NCBI GenBank assembly: GCA_022385755.1
Contig: MU278362.1
Span: 326,251 to 390,250 of the forward strand
DNA: 64,000 nucleotides
DNA from: Trametopsis cervina
Lineage: Eukaryota; Basidiomycota; Agaricomycetes; Polyporales; Irpicaceae
Reading direction: 5' to 3'
Part shown: positions 23,640 through 36,355 of the stretch, one piece after another
Layout: the number at the start of each line of letters is the position of its first letter
Position numbering within the stretch: the first letter of the stretch is position 1
The notes under the pieces: generated by a model
The model's input: only the letters and a program-made list of their open reading frames with translations
What the model was told of the DNA's origin: nothing
Database searches by the model: none
Position numbers and translations under genes: made by a program

Positions 23640-24592
23640 CTAGACCGTCAACCGCCTCATATCCTGCATGATACCATCCAACCCCCCTGCAATCGGCTGA
23701 CGGAACCTCGTCACCCCGCAGCCACTTCTCTCAATATGATGCAAGAGCCCGCTAAGCGTTTTGAGGTGCCTGTCGCACCCGTTGAATTGGGTGGGACAAC
23801 GGTAGATCTTGTCTGCGTGCGCCGGGCTGCCAAGATGGCTGTTCAAAGAGGAGAGCGTGCGGAAGGTCTTGTGACAGAGGTAGCATTCGTACGCGTCACC
23901 GTTCCAAGTCCCCTCAGTAGCCCAGCAACCGACAACCTCCGCCTCCTCGGAGTCCTGATCCTCGACAAGACGTGAAGGGTCGGTGATAACATTATCTTCG
24001 TCGTACAGGATAGCGAGAGTGTTGACGCGCTGGCGCGTCATACCCGAGGGACATGCGCCCGATTCCAGATGCAGGAGGAGATCGCCATGCGAGACGAAGG
24101 ACCTGTTGCATCGTTTTCCAGGGCACTTTTTGGTCCTCGGGTTGTGAATGGCTGACGCAGTGAGATGCTGGTAGAAACCGTGCTCGGTAAGGAAAATGTG
24201 CTGGCAGGGATTGCAATACCAGTGCATTCCCTTGCGCCAGTGGTCGTCCAACGCTTGTACACTCCCAAATACCTGGTGATTCAAAGGGTTGTGAGTCATT
24301 TATTGACACTAGCCTGTGTTTTCATGGTACGCGCCTTTTCACATGCACCACAGTAGTCGTGCTCACTCTTGAAGTGATACGTCAGATCTACGCGGTCTTC
24401 GAAGTGTTCATCGCAGTACCGACAATAGGGATGTGCAGTACTTTGGATGTAATGTCTCGTCAAGCCCTGGGTGGTACGGAACTCCGCGTCGCAAGTGTCA
24501 CAGTGATAGTGTGAGTGTCTTGTGTTCTCATGTTGCAAGAGACCCTTGGACGTTGAGAAGCCTTTGTCGCAGATGTCGCAATAGTATAGCAT
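23640..24592 (-). CDS. Eight-finger C2H2 zinc-finger protein, paralogue B, with a GC-AG intron
   Basis: Two exons, 24592-24335 and 24272-23640. The 62-base intron begins GCGCGT instead of the GTGCGT of paralogue A. The next GT, four bases on, would shift the frame, so a GC-AG intron is the only joint that preserves finger 4 (CGACEK / VFGSVQAL). Fingers match paralogue A one for one: YYCDICDKGF, YHCDTCDAEF, YCRYCDEHF, YCGACEKVF, WYCNPCQHIF, CPGKRCNRSFV, YECYLCHKTF and CPTQFNGCDRHL. The end (GLDGIMQDMRRLTV) matches the paralogue's GLDDIMQGMRRLTAG. Function is unknown. Confidence 0.82.
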
Positions 24593-25277
24593 CCCTAACA
24601 GGGTCCAAACGTGAGCGCGAGAGCTCAGCGTAACGAAACGGTTCGGTTGAGAATCGAGATAACGCGCGGTTGGGAGCGGTTCCCCTGGAGAGCTATATGT
24701 ACGAAATCCAAAAGCCGGTTGTCCCCAACTCGGATGCCTTCTAGACCATTGGAGAATCCTTGGGCTATCAGCTCAGTAGATTTATTACATACACAAGGTT
24801 CTTGAAATGAATGCCCACTTTCCTCTACACAGAGAAATAAGATTTGGGAAGAAACTGAATGTCAATACGCGGTCCACTAGTGGTATAGTTCTCACGTACC
24901 GAACGTAATCCGATATCGAGAACAATCCGCAGTAAACCTTGATTACAGTTGACGAGAGACCTTCCTGTGTAGTAAAAGCTGAGCGAGAGTTCTTCGGCAG
25001 AAACAAGAAAGGGAGTGTCATCTGAGGGGGCAAACCGTGTTTCGATGGAGGCAGGCTGTTGGGAATCAGAAAACGTTCATGCGAATATCGACATCTTCGT
25101 CGTTGAACAGTACTAGTATAATAATAAAAACACACGAACGAAGTGTCCAACAGGAAAGACAGCCAATAGCGATAGGAAAGCAGAAACGAAATAGGGGAAA
25201 TGGGGACAATAGAGGGCACAGGCGAACGAAGATAGTATCGCAGACCGAACAGAGACGTCCCGGGATCCCTGACAGTG
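24593..25277. other. Promoter of paralogue B and 3' flank of the HPC2/ubinuclein gene
   Basis: The left half contains blocks shared with the promoter of paralogue A (24684-24702 and 24864-24883). The right half is downstream of the minus-strand HPC2-like gene. A minus-strand ORF spanning 24785-25294 overlaps that gene's end, is hydrophobic by composition only and shows no domain. Confidence 0.5.
24864..24883 (-). promoter_or_regulatory. Conserved upstream block of paralogue B
   Basis: Twenty bases identical to the block at 23291-23310, at an equivalent distance from the start codon. Surrounding bases differ in many places. Confidence 0.4.
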
Positions 25278-27747
25278 TTACTCGATTTCCGCACTCTCCT
25301 TCTCGTACTTCTTCTTCATCACGCTCACTAAAAGCAAGTTAGGTCAATATGGCATCTCGAGACCGTATGTGTCTGCCTAAGCTCACCTTCACGAGAGATT
25401 TGCCCGGAGGTCAGCCAGCCATCCGGGAAGGCGGCCACAATCTGAGCGACAGTGTCAGACGCTCGCCCACATTGCGCAGCTTGCACATCTACATACCTTC
25501 TGGTACAGTGTCTTTCGCACACCCTGGTCACTGACGACCTGGTTGTTGTTCTCCAGTTGACTAGCAGGGTAGAAGATAGCAGTCAGAACAAAATCGGGCA
25601 CAAAAGTGAGACAAACACGCACTTCTTCTCGTTCTCCAACCGACAGCACTCGTTGCTCATGCACACCAGCTGCCAGATGATCTCCTTCATCTTGTCCGTC
25701 AGTCGGTACTTCTTTTGCGGCGGGTTTGCGTCCCGCGCCGCGAACGCGTCTCGGCCCTTGCTGCCGGTGGTCGTGATCGATACGCCACCCGCCTCGTCCA
25801 GGTCCATGCTGGTGTCGTTGTCGCCATCGTCACCCGCCGGGCGCGCTGGCAAAGGTGCGTTTTGTGGGTTCGGCGTTATCTGGTTATCCGAGGGTACAGG
25901 TGTCCCCTCCTGAGACTGCGCCCCGGGTCCCGCCTCACCTCCCTCCGTATCCACCTTTGCACGCTCATGTCGTTTCTCTGCATATGGCGCATTCAGCGAA
26001 ACTGACCCAGGTTATGAGCATGAACATAACGCACCCCATAGAGAAACGCTCCTCTTCCATTCCTCCTGCGCTCGCGAGAACCCCTCCTCCGCGAGCTTCC
26101 GCAGCTCCTCCACCAATGCGTTCTGACGCTCCAGCAGAAGGTCCGTATGTTGTCGCCATATCGTACGCTTGATCAATTTCTGCCAACGCTCATTAGTATC
26201 CGACGCTCAACCCCTAGAAGATCAGTTGAGATACGCACAAACATTGTAAACCGATTGTACGGGAAGATTCTGGGCATCAGGTTGAAGAAGTTGTCATCGT
26301 ACTCGCCCAGAATGATAGCCTTCAGTGCGACCTGCGCCAGAATCGGCTTCAGACTCGGAGGGAACTTGCCCTTCACGTCCCAGGGTTCTGCACATATGAG
26401 CTCAGATAGGGGAGATATGAAGAAATGCAATCAATCTTAGCACACCTTTGGTGATAGCGTCTCTCAACTCTTGGATGGCAGCTTCTAGTTCAGGATGGAA
26501 AGGTTGCTGTAATGTGTTTCGTTCAGTGTCATGATTCCATGCAACAGGCGGTAGGCATCGTGCAATACGTACGATCTCAACCTTGCGCTTCTTCTTCGAC
26601 CCACTTGCGCTTGATCCGCTGTTCAGCACAAAGTCGCCACCTTCCGAGCTCTTCCTCTTCAGGGCACTGGCGCTGTCGCCGTGCCTATGGTCGTCGTTCT
26701 CCGTATAGAGAGCTGATGGCGATTCTGTACCACTCTCTGGCTTGGCCTGCTTCGTCCCGTTGGAATTTGAGATGCTGAGTGGCGCGAGAGACGGCGGTAG
26801 GTGTGCTTGTGATAGCGCGGCGGAGACAGACGCGGCAGGCGCCATTATATTGACTTTCCGCGACTTTGGTTTCTTGCCCATGGATCTAATAATGTACAGT
26901 GTTAGTCTCTGTACTATGTAAAGCACTATGTAGTGATAACAGAGTGTGGAAAGCGAAGGCGGGAGCGACTGAGGGAGAACATGAAGATAACGCACTTATC
27001 AGTGAGCAGCGCAACTTGACCACTGGACACATAGAAACCCTGCTGCTTCGTCTGTGCAAAGAACGTCCGCTCATCGACAGCTAGCTCCGAGTCGTCGATG
27101 AATGGGTCTGCAACATCGTAGTACTCCTGAGCGGCGCTCTTCTTCTGCAAGCTCGACTTAGCGCATACATCGATACCACACTATCGGAAACATACCTTGC
27201 GACGCTTCTTGACCAGTTTCTTGCCCTCGCCCTCGTCATCTCCTTCGCTCTGACTGTCGTCGCTGGTATCATGCCGTTTCGCAGTGGGCGTCGGCGTCTG
27301 AGGTCTTTGCCCGGTCTCCTTCGCCAGGGCGGCGATGTTCACCTCATAGTTCTCCGGCCCTCCTAGCGTGATCTCCAGTCGAACCGTCTGCAGCGGTGCT
27401 CGTACAGGAGGCGGAGGCGGTGTAGGCGAAGGTGAACGAGGCGGACCTGCAGATTTAGAGGATTTCGGCTTGGCGCCGGTTGTTGATGGGGGCCTCGAGG
27501 CGGACGACTTGTTTTTCTTCTTTTCGTCCGTCACAGCTGATGTGTTCTCGTCGACACCCGAGCTCGACGGTGCCGCTGATGATGCGGATGTGTGTTCATG
27601 GACTTGAGGGGAAGGGGGTGCGGATGAGTCGTCGAGGACGATGGTAGGGGAGCGGTGACGCGTTGGGGTCGTAGGAGGCTGCTCGTCGGCGACGGGCGTC
27701 GACAACGACTCCCGGTCGCCCTGGACCATCTCAACGTCGCTCTGCAT
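25278..27747 (-). CDS. HPC2: HPC2/ubinuclein homologue, HIR histone chaperone complex subunit
   Basis: Hpc2/ubinuclein is the H3.3/H3-H4-binding subunit of the HIR/HIRA complex, which deposits nucleosomes outside replication. The start at 27747 (MQSDVEMVQGDRES) opens a long Ser/Pro-rich region and a basic patch KKLVKKRRK (probable nuclear signal). The Hpc2-related domain follows: YYDVADPFIDDSELAVDE and QGFYVSSGQVALL. After a second disordered block come the conserved middle helices (PWDVKGKFPPSLKPILAQVA, FFNLMPRIFPYNRFTM, RQNALVEELRKLA). Short 3' exons encode RLTDKMKEIIWQLV, QLENNNQVVSDQGVRKTLYQK and VAAFPDGWLTSGQIS, ending MKKKYEKESAEIE. About eight introns of 50-70 bases have canonical ends. 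Confidence 0.85.
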
Positions 27748-29281
27748 CGCAGACTGGAGAGCACAGATGGCGAATTTGCGAGGCGAGACGGAGATTTGGA
27801 GGGGAGGACGACGGCGGAAGATGCCTTATCTGGCAAGTTCGGGTTTGAGCAGGACGCATTGCCACGTAAACTGCGCCGTAGGAATTCCCTATTTTCTAAG
27901 GGGGGCTTGGGCCTAACCCATCCCTTTTCAAAATCGGAAAGCCCGCGCGGATTTACAGCCAAATGGGATTCCTGCGCTCTCATTGGTCCGGCATCCCCCA
28001 GATACGACGACAGGCGTCTATTCTGAGCACATCCGAACGGCTCCTCCTCTCGTATTTCCACTCTCAGCCCCTTCTTACCACCAACAGTCGGTCGTTGGTC
28101 CTGCAACTGCATACAAATAATGCACACTCTGTTCACAAGCTCTGTGCGAGCAAAGCGAGACACATTATACCGATTCTGACACATACTAACGATTGCTACA
28201 ATCGGACAGCTGGGCCATAACCCTGTCTGATTAGACTGACAGAGCCCCGCATAACGACAGAGATATTCCCATGGCCTTTCAAGCACGCACATGATGATAT
28301 CATAACCTTGCTTGTGTCCTTAGATACCAAAACATCATAGATGGACTCAAGCTCCTCCTTCCACCGCTCAACCCACATGTGGATTCATGTACGCATTTCT
28401 GCAGTGATGTTTACCATTCCACAGTGACGATATCCTGCGCGTCCCCGACGTTCAATGCACGTTAAAAGACGAGCTTACGGTGCGTGATACCTATGCTCTC
28501 TGAAACGAGCTTCTCTAAGTTTATGGGGCAGGTGAATCGCAATATTCGAGAGGCGGGACGTTCTTCTCCTGTATATCCAGCAAAGAACAGCCCAAGGTCG
28601 AGGGCATACCTGCGTAACCGTCCTCGCATCATGCCTGCGGAGAAAATCAAGGTCCTGGAGGGCGAAGATCAAGTGTATGCGCCCTTGCAAGGGGAGCTTG
28701 GGAACGGAAGACCCTCCGTGCGGCAACTCGGATATTGACAACTATTCCAAGCTAGATGTCGCTGTCAGCGACCATTGCCAAGGTCCTCGGGCTTGTCCAC
28801 TGGTAGTCGAATCAACGCCGCATCGTTTCGGAGAGCGAACCGTCCTCTGAGTTGTATCAGGTTCCCTACGACTTGGCAACATAAATATCCAACAGCGTGT
28901 GCAAGGTGTCGACAGCCACTGCCACCAAGAATTGGCGAGGAACCAGATTATCAAGCTTCATGAAAGACTCTAGAACTTACGGTGTGGCACTTCGTCAGTT
29001 TGTAGAATGTAATGGTAGTGAGACAGTGCAGTACCTATCGTCTGGTTGCTTTCTTTATATGAACGTCTCTGCTCTTCGGCCAGGGTACGAGTCCTATGGA
29101 CATTATAACTCATGAAAGAACGTAAATCTGGTTTTCGAAAAGTTCCAAGCCGGACATTAGCAGCTGCAGCCGTAGATCTAGATGCGTAAGCTACTCTACG
29201 TAATGCGGGGATACATCTGGGATATGACGACGCTAAGCAAGCGCTAAGCGCAACCTCACATTCGCTCTTTCCCCAACCATC
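27748..29281. other. Intergenic region, divergent promoters
   Basis: This 1.5 kb lies between the starts of the HPC2-like gene (leftward) and the acyl-CoA synthetase gene (rightward). The long minus-strand ORF 28292-27531 runs antisense-in-frame over the start of the HPC2-like gene and shows no domain or codon pattern of its own. No RNA gene or element is evident. Confidence 0.5.
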
Positions 29282-31802
29282 ATGTCCCACTTCAAGCCGC
29301 TCTCAGATATAATACCCGTCGAAGTAGGAGAGAAGGTTGAGGGGCAAACAAGGGCCCGCCGCGCTCCCAACTCGAAGGACAAGCTCGTGGACCAGCCCTT
29401 TGAGGGCATTGACACGGTTTATGACATTGTCCAGTATGCGACGCGCACACACGGCACCAAGGATGCAATGGGCTACAGAGACATCGTCGACACGGTAGAG
29501 GAAGAGAAGGAGATCACCAAAGTTGTCGGTGGTAAAGAGGTGAAGGAGAAGAAGACGTGGAAGTACTTCCAGCTCAGCGACCCCAAGTACATCTCGTTCA
29601 ACGAGCTCCAGCAGGCGATTGACGAGGTTGGGTTGGCCCTCATTGACCTTGGGATCACCCAGGAAGATATTCTCAACATATATGCTCAGACGAGGTGAGT
29701 AGGACGCGTTTGCTAGGCCTCTGGGCTGCCGCATACACTCTCTGGCACTCGGTGCCCTGGGGCTCCTATTTGGCACGCGCAGCCACGTACGGGGAGTGCT
29801 GCGCATGTCGTCCCTCCCAGTACACTGGCATCTTCCATTTTGGCTCACATCAGGAGATGTATCAGCGTTCTACATCTTCCGGTTTGCACCCGTATAAGCA
29901 TTTACTGATGTAACTGTTATTACGCAGCATGAACTGGCAATTGGTTTCACTTGCATGTTGCTCTATTGGCACACCAATCGCGACGGCGTACGACAGTCTT
30001 GGCGAGAGCGGTCTCCAGCACTCGTTGAACGAGCCCCAATGTCCTGCCGTGTTCACCAACGCGGAGCTCCTCCCCGTCGTGTCCAAAGTGATGGGGAACG
30101 TACCTTCGCTGCGCCTCGTGATATATGATGGGGAGCCCAAGCAGGACCTCCTTGACAAGATCCGCGGTGTGCGGGAGGGCATTAAAGTCGTGTCTATCGA
30201 CGAACTGCGCGCCATTGGAAAAGGTCTGCCGAGAGACGTCCTCTCGACGCGTATCCCCAAGCGCGAGGCCACCGCGTGCATCATGTACACGAGCGGCACG
30301 ACGGGCGCGCCGAAGGGTGTCGTCATCACACACTCTAACCTTGTCGCCACCGTCGGTGCCGTCTACGTTCATCTGGCGCATCATTTCAGGGAAGGCGATG
30401 TGTACCTGTCGTACCTTCCTTTGGCACATATCCTGGAGTTCGTCATCGAGCTGTCTCTGACGTTCATCGGCATGACCCTCGGCTTTGGACGCGTGAAGAC
30501 GCTCACCGACCAGTCTGTGCGCAACTGCGTTGGCGATATGCGCGCGTTCCGCCCCTCGGTCCTCGTCGGTGTGCCCGCGGTGTTCGAGATGATCCGCAAG
30601 GGTATCGTGCAGAAGCTCAACTCGGGTGGAAAGCTGAAGAAGTCGGTGTTCAACGCGTCCATGACCGTCAAGAAGGCGAACGTACCAGGCCTGACGCAGC
30701 TTGTCGACAGCGCGGTTCTGTCCCAGGTGAAGGTCGCCACGGGTGGGCGGCTTCGTATTGCCATGTGTGGAGGCGCCGCTTTGGGCCAGGAGACACAAGA
30801 GTTCCTCAACTTGGCCCTTGTCACGCTGTTGCAAGGTAAGTACCTTTGTGGGCTGTCTTCTGCCGCTGGAAACTAATGAGTGTCTCTGTACAGGTTACGG
30901 TTTGACCGAGACTTGCGGGATGTGCAGCGTTCTGCTGCCCGAGCGTTTCAAGTACGGCACTGTAGGATTTGTGATGCCCTCTGTAGAGGTTATACTCAAG
31001 GATGTCCCCGACGCGGGCTACTTCTCGACAAATAACCCCCCTCAAGGTGAAGTTCTCATCCGAGGTGGTTCAGTCATCAAGGGATACTATAAGCGTGACG
31101 ACTTGAACAACGACGAGAGTATCTTCACCAAGGACGGATGGTTCCGTACTGGTGACGTCGGTCAGTTTAACGAGGACGGCTCTATGTCGATTATCGACCG
31201 GTAATACTTTCTGCCTCTTTAATCATACGAAGTCTGACATCACGACATACAGTATCAAGAACCTTGTCAAGTTGTCAGGGGGCGAGGTGAGTGTCGCGTG
31301 GTTTCTGAGAAGTTCACAAACTCACACGCATGTAGTACATCGCTCTTGAGCGCCTGGAGTCTGTTTACAAGGGCTGCAACCTGGCTGCAAACGTCTGTGT
31401 GCACGCTTCACAAGATGCCAAGCAGCCGATTGCTATTATCATCCCCAACGAACCTCACTTGCGGCATGCGCTTGAGACCAACCCAATCCCTGGCGTGAAC
31501 TCACGCGAAGAGCTCACTGTTCTCTGCAAGAACACGAAGGTCCAGGAGTTGGTGATGAAGGACTGCAACTCGATTGGCAAGAAGGCCGGCTTCAAGCCGT
31601 TGGAGATGCTTGAGGCTGTCATCCTCACCGCTGATGAGTGGACGCCGGAGAGCGGTCTGGTCACGGCAGCTCAGAAGATCCAGAGGAAGAAGGTTGCTGA
31701 GAGATACAGCGCTGAGATCAAGGTGAGCAACATGCTCTCTATCTACATCGTAATGTCGAATACGTACTCATTATGGCGTAGGAGGTCTACAAGAACCAGT
31801 AA
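29282..31802 (+). CDS. Long-chain fatty acid--CoA ligase (FAA1/FAA4 type)
   Basis: Activates long-chain fatty acids with ATP and CoA for lipid synthesis, beta-oxidation and protein acylation. The start at 29282 (MSHFKPLSDIIPVEVG) follows no other ATG in frame. Six exons are joined by five canonical introns, including QTR / SMNWQ (about 29695-29928), LLQG / YGLTE (about 30835-30894) and SGGE / YIALE. Adenylate-forming motifs: P-loop YTSGTTGAPKG, YLPLAHILE, YGLTE and the FACS signature GWFRTGDVG, then IKNLVKLSGGEYIALE. The last codons are EVYKNQ. Length, near 690 residues, fits eukaryotic long-chain synthetases. No membrane span is visible; such enzymes associate with lipid droplets, ER or peroxisomes. 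Confidence 0.92.
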
Positions 31803-32157
31803 GCCGTCACTGCGACGGTGTCGGCGCTGCGTTTTTCTGCATTCGCTCTTAGAGTGCGATCTTGGGCTACGGAACATTCTTCCATTTTACTTACGATAGT
31901 CTGCTTTTTCCTGTACGAAGCTTTTCATGTATCATCGCTACTGTAACACGATTTTATTCACTGGCTGTTGACGCGTCTACAGACAATGAGAGCATTGTTA
32001 CTCCCCGTGAGTGGCGGATCACAGCCATTGTTCTCAGTTGTGACGCATCTCCGGCACGTGGGGAAATAAGGAATTTTGTGCCCATTTACGCGCTGTGGCT
32101 TTGCAATTGCCTTTGAACACTGTACCCGACCTCAACTTCTACATATCCTTCGCGTCC
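31803..32157. other. Spacer between acyl-CoA synthetase and karyopherin genes
   Basis: The 3' flank of one plus-strand gene and the promoter of the next. AT-rich at the left; no supported gene or element. Confidence 0.5.
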
Positions 32158-35100
32158 ATGTCTATTCCTTCTACGTCATTTCTTCCCATTCTTTCACCTG
32201 GAGACGTAGAACAAGCTGCACAGGCAGGTAGTCTCGACACCCAGGTGCCCGGAGTCGTCATTGACCGGTATATCAGCTAATACAACAAGCATACACGCCA
32301 CAAGCGCAACTGTCCCCGGAGGAGCAGAGGAGGCTGCAACAAGAGCTGTTTGACATTCAGAAGCGACCAGAGTCATGGGGGCTCGTCATTCCGTTCCTTC
32401 AACACTCCGACCCGAACGTACAGTTCTTTGGGGCGCATACCGTGCAAGTCAAGATCGCGCGAGATTGGTAGGTCGATCGTCGGTCCTAAACATTGTTCGT
32501 ATGGTATTGATGATTGCCAGGGATTCGTTTCCGCACGAACATAATGCTGAACTACGAGACCTACTGGTAGCCATCACTGGCCATTCAATGGCGGCCGGCT
32601 TCAACAAGGTCATTCTGCGGAAACTCTTTGTGGCTGTACGTGTTTCGGTTAGAGTCCCATAGACTTCGCATGGCTTACACCATACTAGATCACATCGCTT
32701 GCGCTGAAGCTGTGCACCCAAACACCGTCTCAGTGGCCGGAGTGGCCGTCGTCGTGCGTTCAAAGTCTGTCCGCACTTGGCGCGTCGACGGAAGGTCTGC
32801 TTGATCTTCTCGCTATAGTCGCGGAGGAAGTGGAGACTATAGATCTGCTCGTTCCGCAGAAGTACGCATCATTTCCTCTACCCTACACTATTTGAGTGGC
32901 GTTCTCATGAATACCACTTTCCTCCAGAGTCGTAATACGAAGATCGCTCAGCGATGCAGTCCCAATGGTCACACAAGCCATCACTACCTGCGTATCCGCC
33001 CCGCGCCCACACACATCTCCAAACGAACTTCGCTCCGCACTCAAATGCTTCGAGGCTTGGTTGCCGTACTTGCCCGCTAAGTAAACAGTCTCGATACTTT
33101 CGAGTTTGACTTCGGACGCTGAACATGACCCAGTGATATTACTCCCTTAATACCTCCTTTGATCGCTCTCTTGACGCCTTTGGCAGGAAGCTCTGAATTC
33201 GACGAAGACGAGTTCATTGCTGCTTCAGACGCGCTGCAGGAGATCATGTCCAAATCGGCGCTAGCAGATGGCGCAGGCTCAAAAACACTGACTGAACCAT
33301 TGCTTCTATGGTGTGAACGATATGGAACTATTATCGTAGATCGCACTATAACTGGTAGGCCACATTGTCTTCTTGTATTCCAAGGTTGTATCCTCATGCA
33401 CTATTCTAGAGGGCTTCGCCGATGCTGTGTCCCGGTCGTTTTGCAAGCTCCTGTCGGCGCTTGGGGACCATTCTACACAGTACTTCGCTACCAACCTCGC
33501 GTCTTCAGCAACACCATCCTCAAGCCCATCCGGAAATGGCTCCGGCCCAATGTCAACCAAGTCGCAACTGGTTCAGACTTTCCTCAGGCTGCTCATGGCA
33601 TACACGGGCATTACTGGATACTATGGTATAGACGAGGAGGAAAGCGAAATGACGCTTGGCTTCTGGTACCTCTTCCAGGAGACTTTGTGGAGCTCAGGAC
33701 CGGATCCTGATGAATCAGACGGTGCTGAACCGCCGTCGATGCAGATGAATAGCGAGCAGTGGACCATATCGAGAGCAGTGTATTCAGAGCTTATCCAGGT
33801 TTTGCGTCGAAAGGTTGTATGGCCACCCAAGAATGTCCTGCAGGGATGGCCCAGAGGTAAGCATCTCAGTGCCAGCCGTTAGCGATGATTAATGGTTTAG
33901 TGACTAGACCAGAAGGATAAATTCCAGGCGTGCGTCCAGTTTTCCAGACATACCGGTATGACGTTGATTCGCTTTATAAACGTAGTTATCGGCGAGACGT
34001 GGGCGACACCCTGCTTAACGCGTAAGCTCGATTAATTTGCGGGAGAGTCCCACAGGCCCATGAATTGACGAGCACGTTCACAGCTACTATATACTTCGCG
34101 ACAATCTTCTTAGCTACTACGTCAATGACTTGGCTCAGAGGCTGTCTCCTGAAAAGACAACGCCTCAATGGGAGGTCAGTGCTCTTTTCCCGTTCCTCGT
34201 ATGATGTCAACTCAGTCACTCTAGGAAATCGAAGGAACTTTGCATTGCATCATGTCGGTACAGGAAGGTGTTCCACTGGAGGACAACCCCGAGCTTGCAC
34301 GTTTATTTGGCCCAGAAATTTATGGCAGACTTCCGACAACGGGCAGCACACGTGTCCGCCGAACGGCAGTCATCCTCAGCGGTATGTGAAGCAAAGCTGC
34401 CAGACTCGTCTACTTATAATGCAAGTGCTGTATAGGTGCCTATGCAACATGGTTCACCAGCCAAACCACACAGAGTCCAGGAACGCCGTCGCTTCTCATG
34501 AATTCCATATCATACGTGGTTGCGGCGTTGCCAGAACCTGCTCTCTGCCTTCCGGCTGCTAATGCGCTTCGCGATATATGCGATGCAAACCGGACTGCAC
34601 TCGCGCCACATATATCTGCCTTTGGGGAGCTACACGCCGGTCTTAACAACATACCCGTAAGAAAATTCTGTGGAGCGTTGAATTTACAGTCTAATGGTTG
34701 TCGTAGGACACGGAAAAAGGCAAAGTGTTGCAGTCGATCGCAAGTGTAATACAAGCACTCCCTGCTGAAGAAGAGATTTCACCTGTGGAGGTGAGGTCGC
34801 CGCAAGGCACGAAAGATAGAATCGCACCAACTAACGTTCCCTGCAGGCAATTATCAATCCCGTTGTCGCAAAGCTTTACCAAGCGTTGCAATCCTCCGCT
34901 CAAGTTCGTCAGCTTCATTGTTCATTGTCGATACTGTCTTATCCAGCTCTCAGCTACCAGATGAGGCCCGTGCATTAGCATACCAACAGCTGCAAATCAT
35001 TACCGGAGTAGCCCGAGGGCTTACACGCACGAATGACTCACTCTTGGTCTTTGATGACTCGTCAGACGTGAGGGAGGAATCAGAACGCATGAAGCGCGCG

Positions 35101-36355
35101 AGAGCAGATCCTAGAACGGTTCAGTTACGGGAGAGCATCCTCGACACCATCCGGAAAACAGTTGAATTATGGTCTACGGATGCCACAATCAGCTATGTAC
35201 GCCCTATCTTATGCAAAATTAAAGCTGTTCTAATCAGTGCTGTAGGCATTGAGCGAGTTGATCAAGGCAATAACTTCATTACCTACGGATGTTACTCTTG
35301 TATCGCTACCGCCGGGCCCGTTATTGGAGTTAATTTGCGTTGCCTCTCAGAAGCAACTAACCGCAGTTTGGCTCAGCCTCGCAACGATGCTTATAATCCA
35401 GCTGGATCCTCCATCCCTTCTTCCGGCGACATTCAAAGCGATTCCGACTTCAGAGACTCACACAATCGTCTTGAACGTCTTAGCTTCTCTGTTACAAACA
35501 TCCTTAACATTCTTCAGTCAACCAGGTTCCATGAAAGAGGTACTTTTTCACGTCCTTTGACATGTGAGCATCGCTAATTATATCAGAACCCAGAAATCGT
35601 GCAAGCTTTCTTCAGTGCTCTAGAAACAGTGCGTTCATTGCCCATGCTATCATTGTTCCAATAAAGTGATATGGGCATCAAATAGATTGCACAACATTTC
35701 GTTCCTATTTTTTATCAGCTCCAACCAGAGCTTTTCGACGCACTTATACAATGTGCCATCGGGTCGCTGGCGTTGCAAGAACGATACGCCTTGGTCGCAT
35801 CTTGCACATTCCTGGTACGGTAATCAGCAGTTCTCTCACAGTCGCTGCTGATCCGTTATGTTAGTCATCCCTAATAAATCGCACAGCCGCTGCGGAAGGG
35901 CTCGAGGATGCAAAGAACGCTTTCGCGCAGAAACATGGCAAGGACGCCATGTATGCCATCCTCAGTGGATTCGCCGCAGTTGCTCCGCGCACCGCAACCC
36001 CCAATCTCATCGAACTTCTATCGACATTTATTTTACGCTTCCCACAACAAAGCAAGGGCTGGATCGACGACATCCTGTTTTCTGTGAGCTCCCAAAGACA
36101 ATATTTCTTTCTTGGGATATTCATTCAGATCTCCAGCCGGATTTCACACCATCGAAGGCAACCCACGAAACAAAGACCAAGTTCGCGAAAATGGTTTTCG
36201 GGTAAGCTCATAACATTCTTTATCGATGACGTTCTAAGCATATCTTCCTCAGCACTCGGTCAATTCGTCGAACACGAGAAGCCGCTCAACAGTTTATTCT
36301 TGTGGCACGAGGCCTGGAAGGCTCAAGTTTCGGATATTCTTCCGTGTCAATGTAA
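32158..36355 (+). CDS. Karyopherin of the importin-13/Kap122 (Pdr6) type
   Basis: Nuclear transport receptor of the importin-beta superfamily, made of HEAT repeats; IPO13/Kap122 proteins carry cargo such as UBC9, TFIIA or Mago-Y14 homologues. The start at 32158 gives MSIPSTSFLPILSPGDVEQ. The importin N-terminal region follows: QQELFDIQKRPESWGLVIPF, SDPNVQFFGAHTVQVKIARD and NKVILRKLFVAITSLALKL. At least 15 exons; most joints give uninterrupted helical repeats (for example ALPEPALCLPAANALRDIC, DEARALAYQQLQIITGVARG). I end the gene at 36355, because an acceptor at about 36253 gives the family-like tail TRSIRRTREAAQQF..LEGSSFGYSSVSM; reading the exon in the other frame to 36482 gives no such match. 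Exon edges at about 33890-34020 and 35570-35860 are approximate. Confidence 0.85.

Larger units (their letters stand above)
23440..24960 (-). repeat. Tandem duplication, unit 2
   Basis: Second copy of the unit at 21840-23340, carrying paralogue B in the same orientation. Spacing between the units is about 1.6 kb. The limits are approximate. Confidence 0.65.

Noticed and set aside
27531..28292. 253-codon minus-strand ORF
   Set aside because: It runs through the start of the HPC2-like gene in another frame, its C-terminal half is a Ser/Arg-rich shadow, and no domain or splice signal supports it.
29947..30834. 295-codon minus-strand ORF
   Set aside because: Exact antisense of the acyl-CoA synthetase exon; GC-rich third positions keep the opposite frame open.
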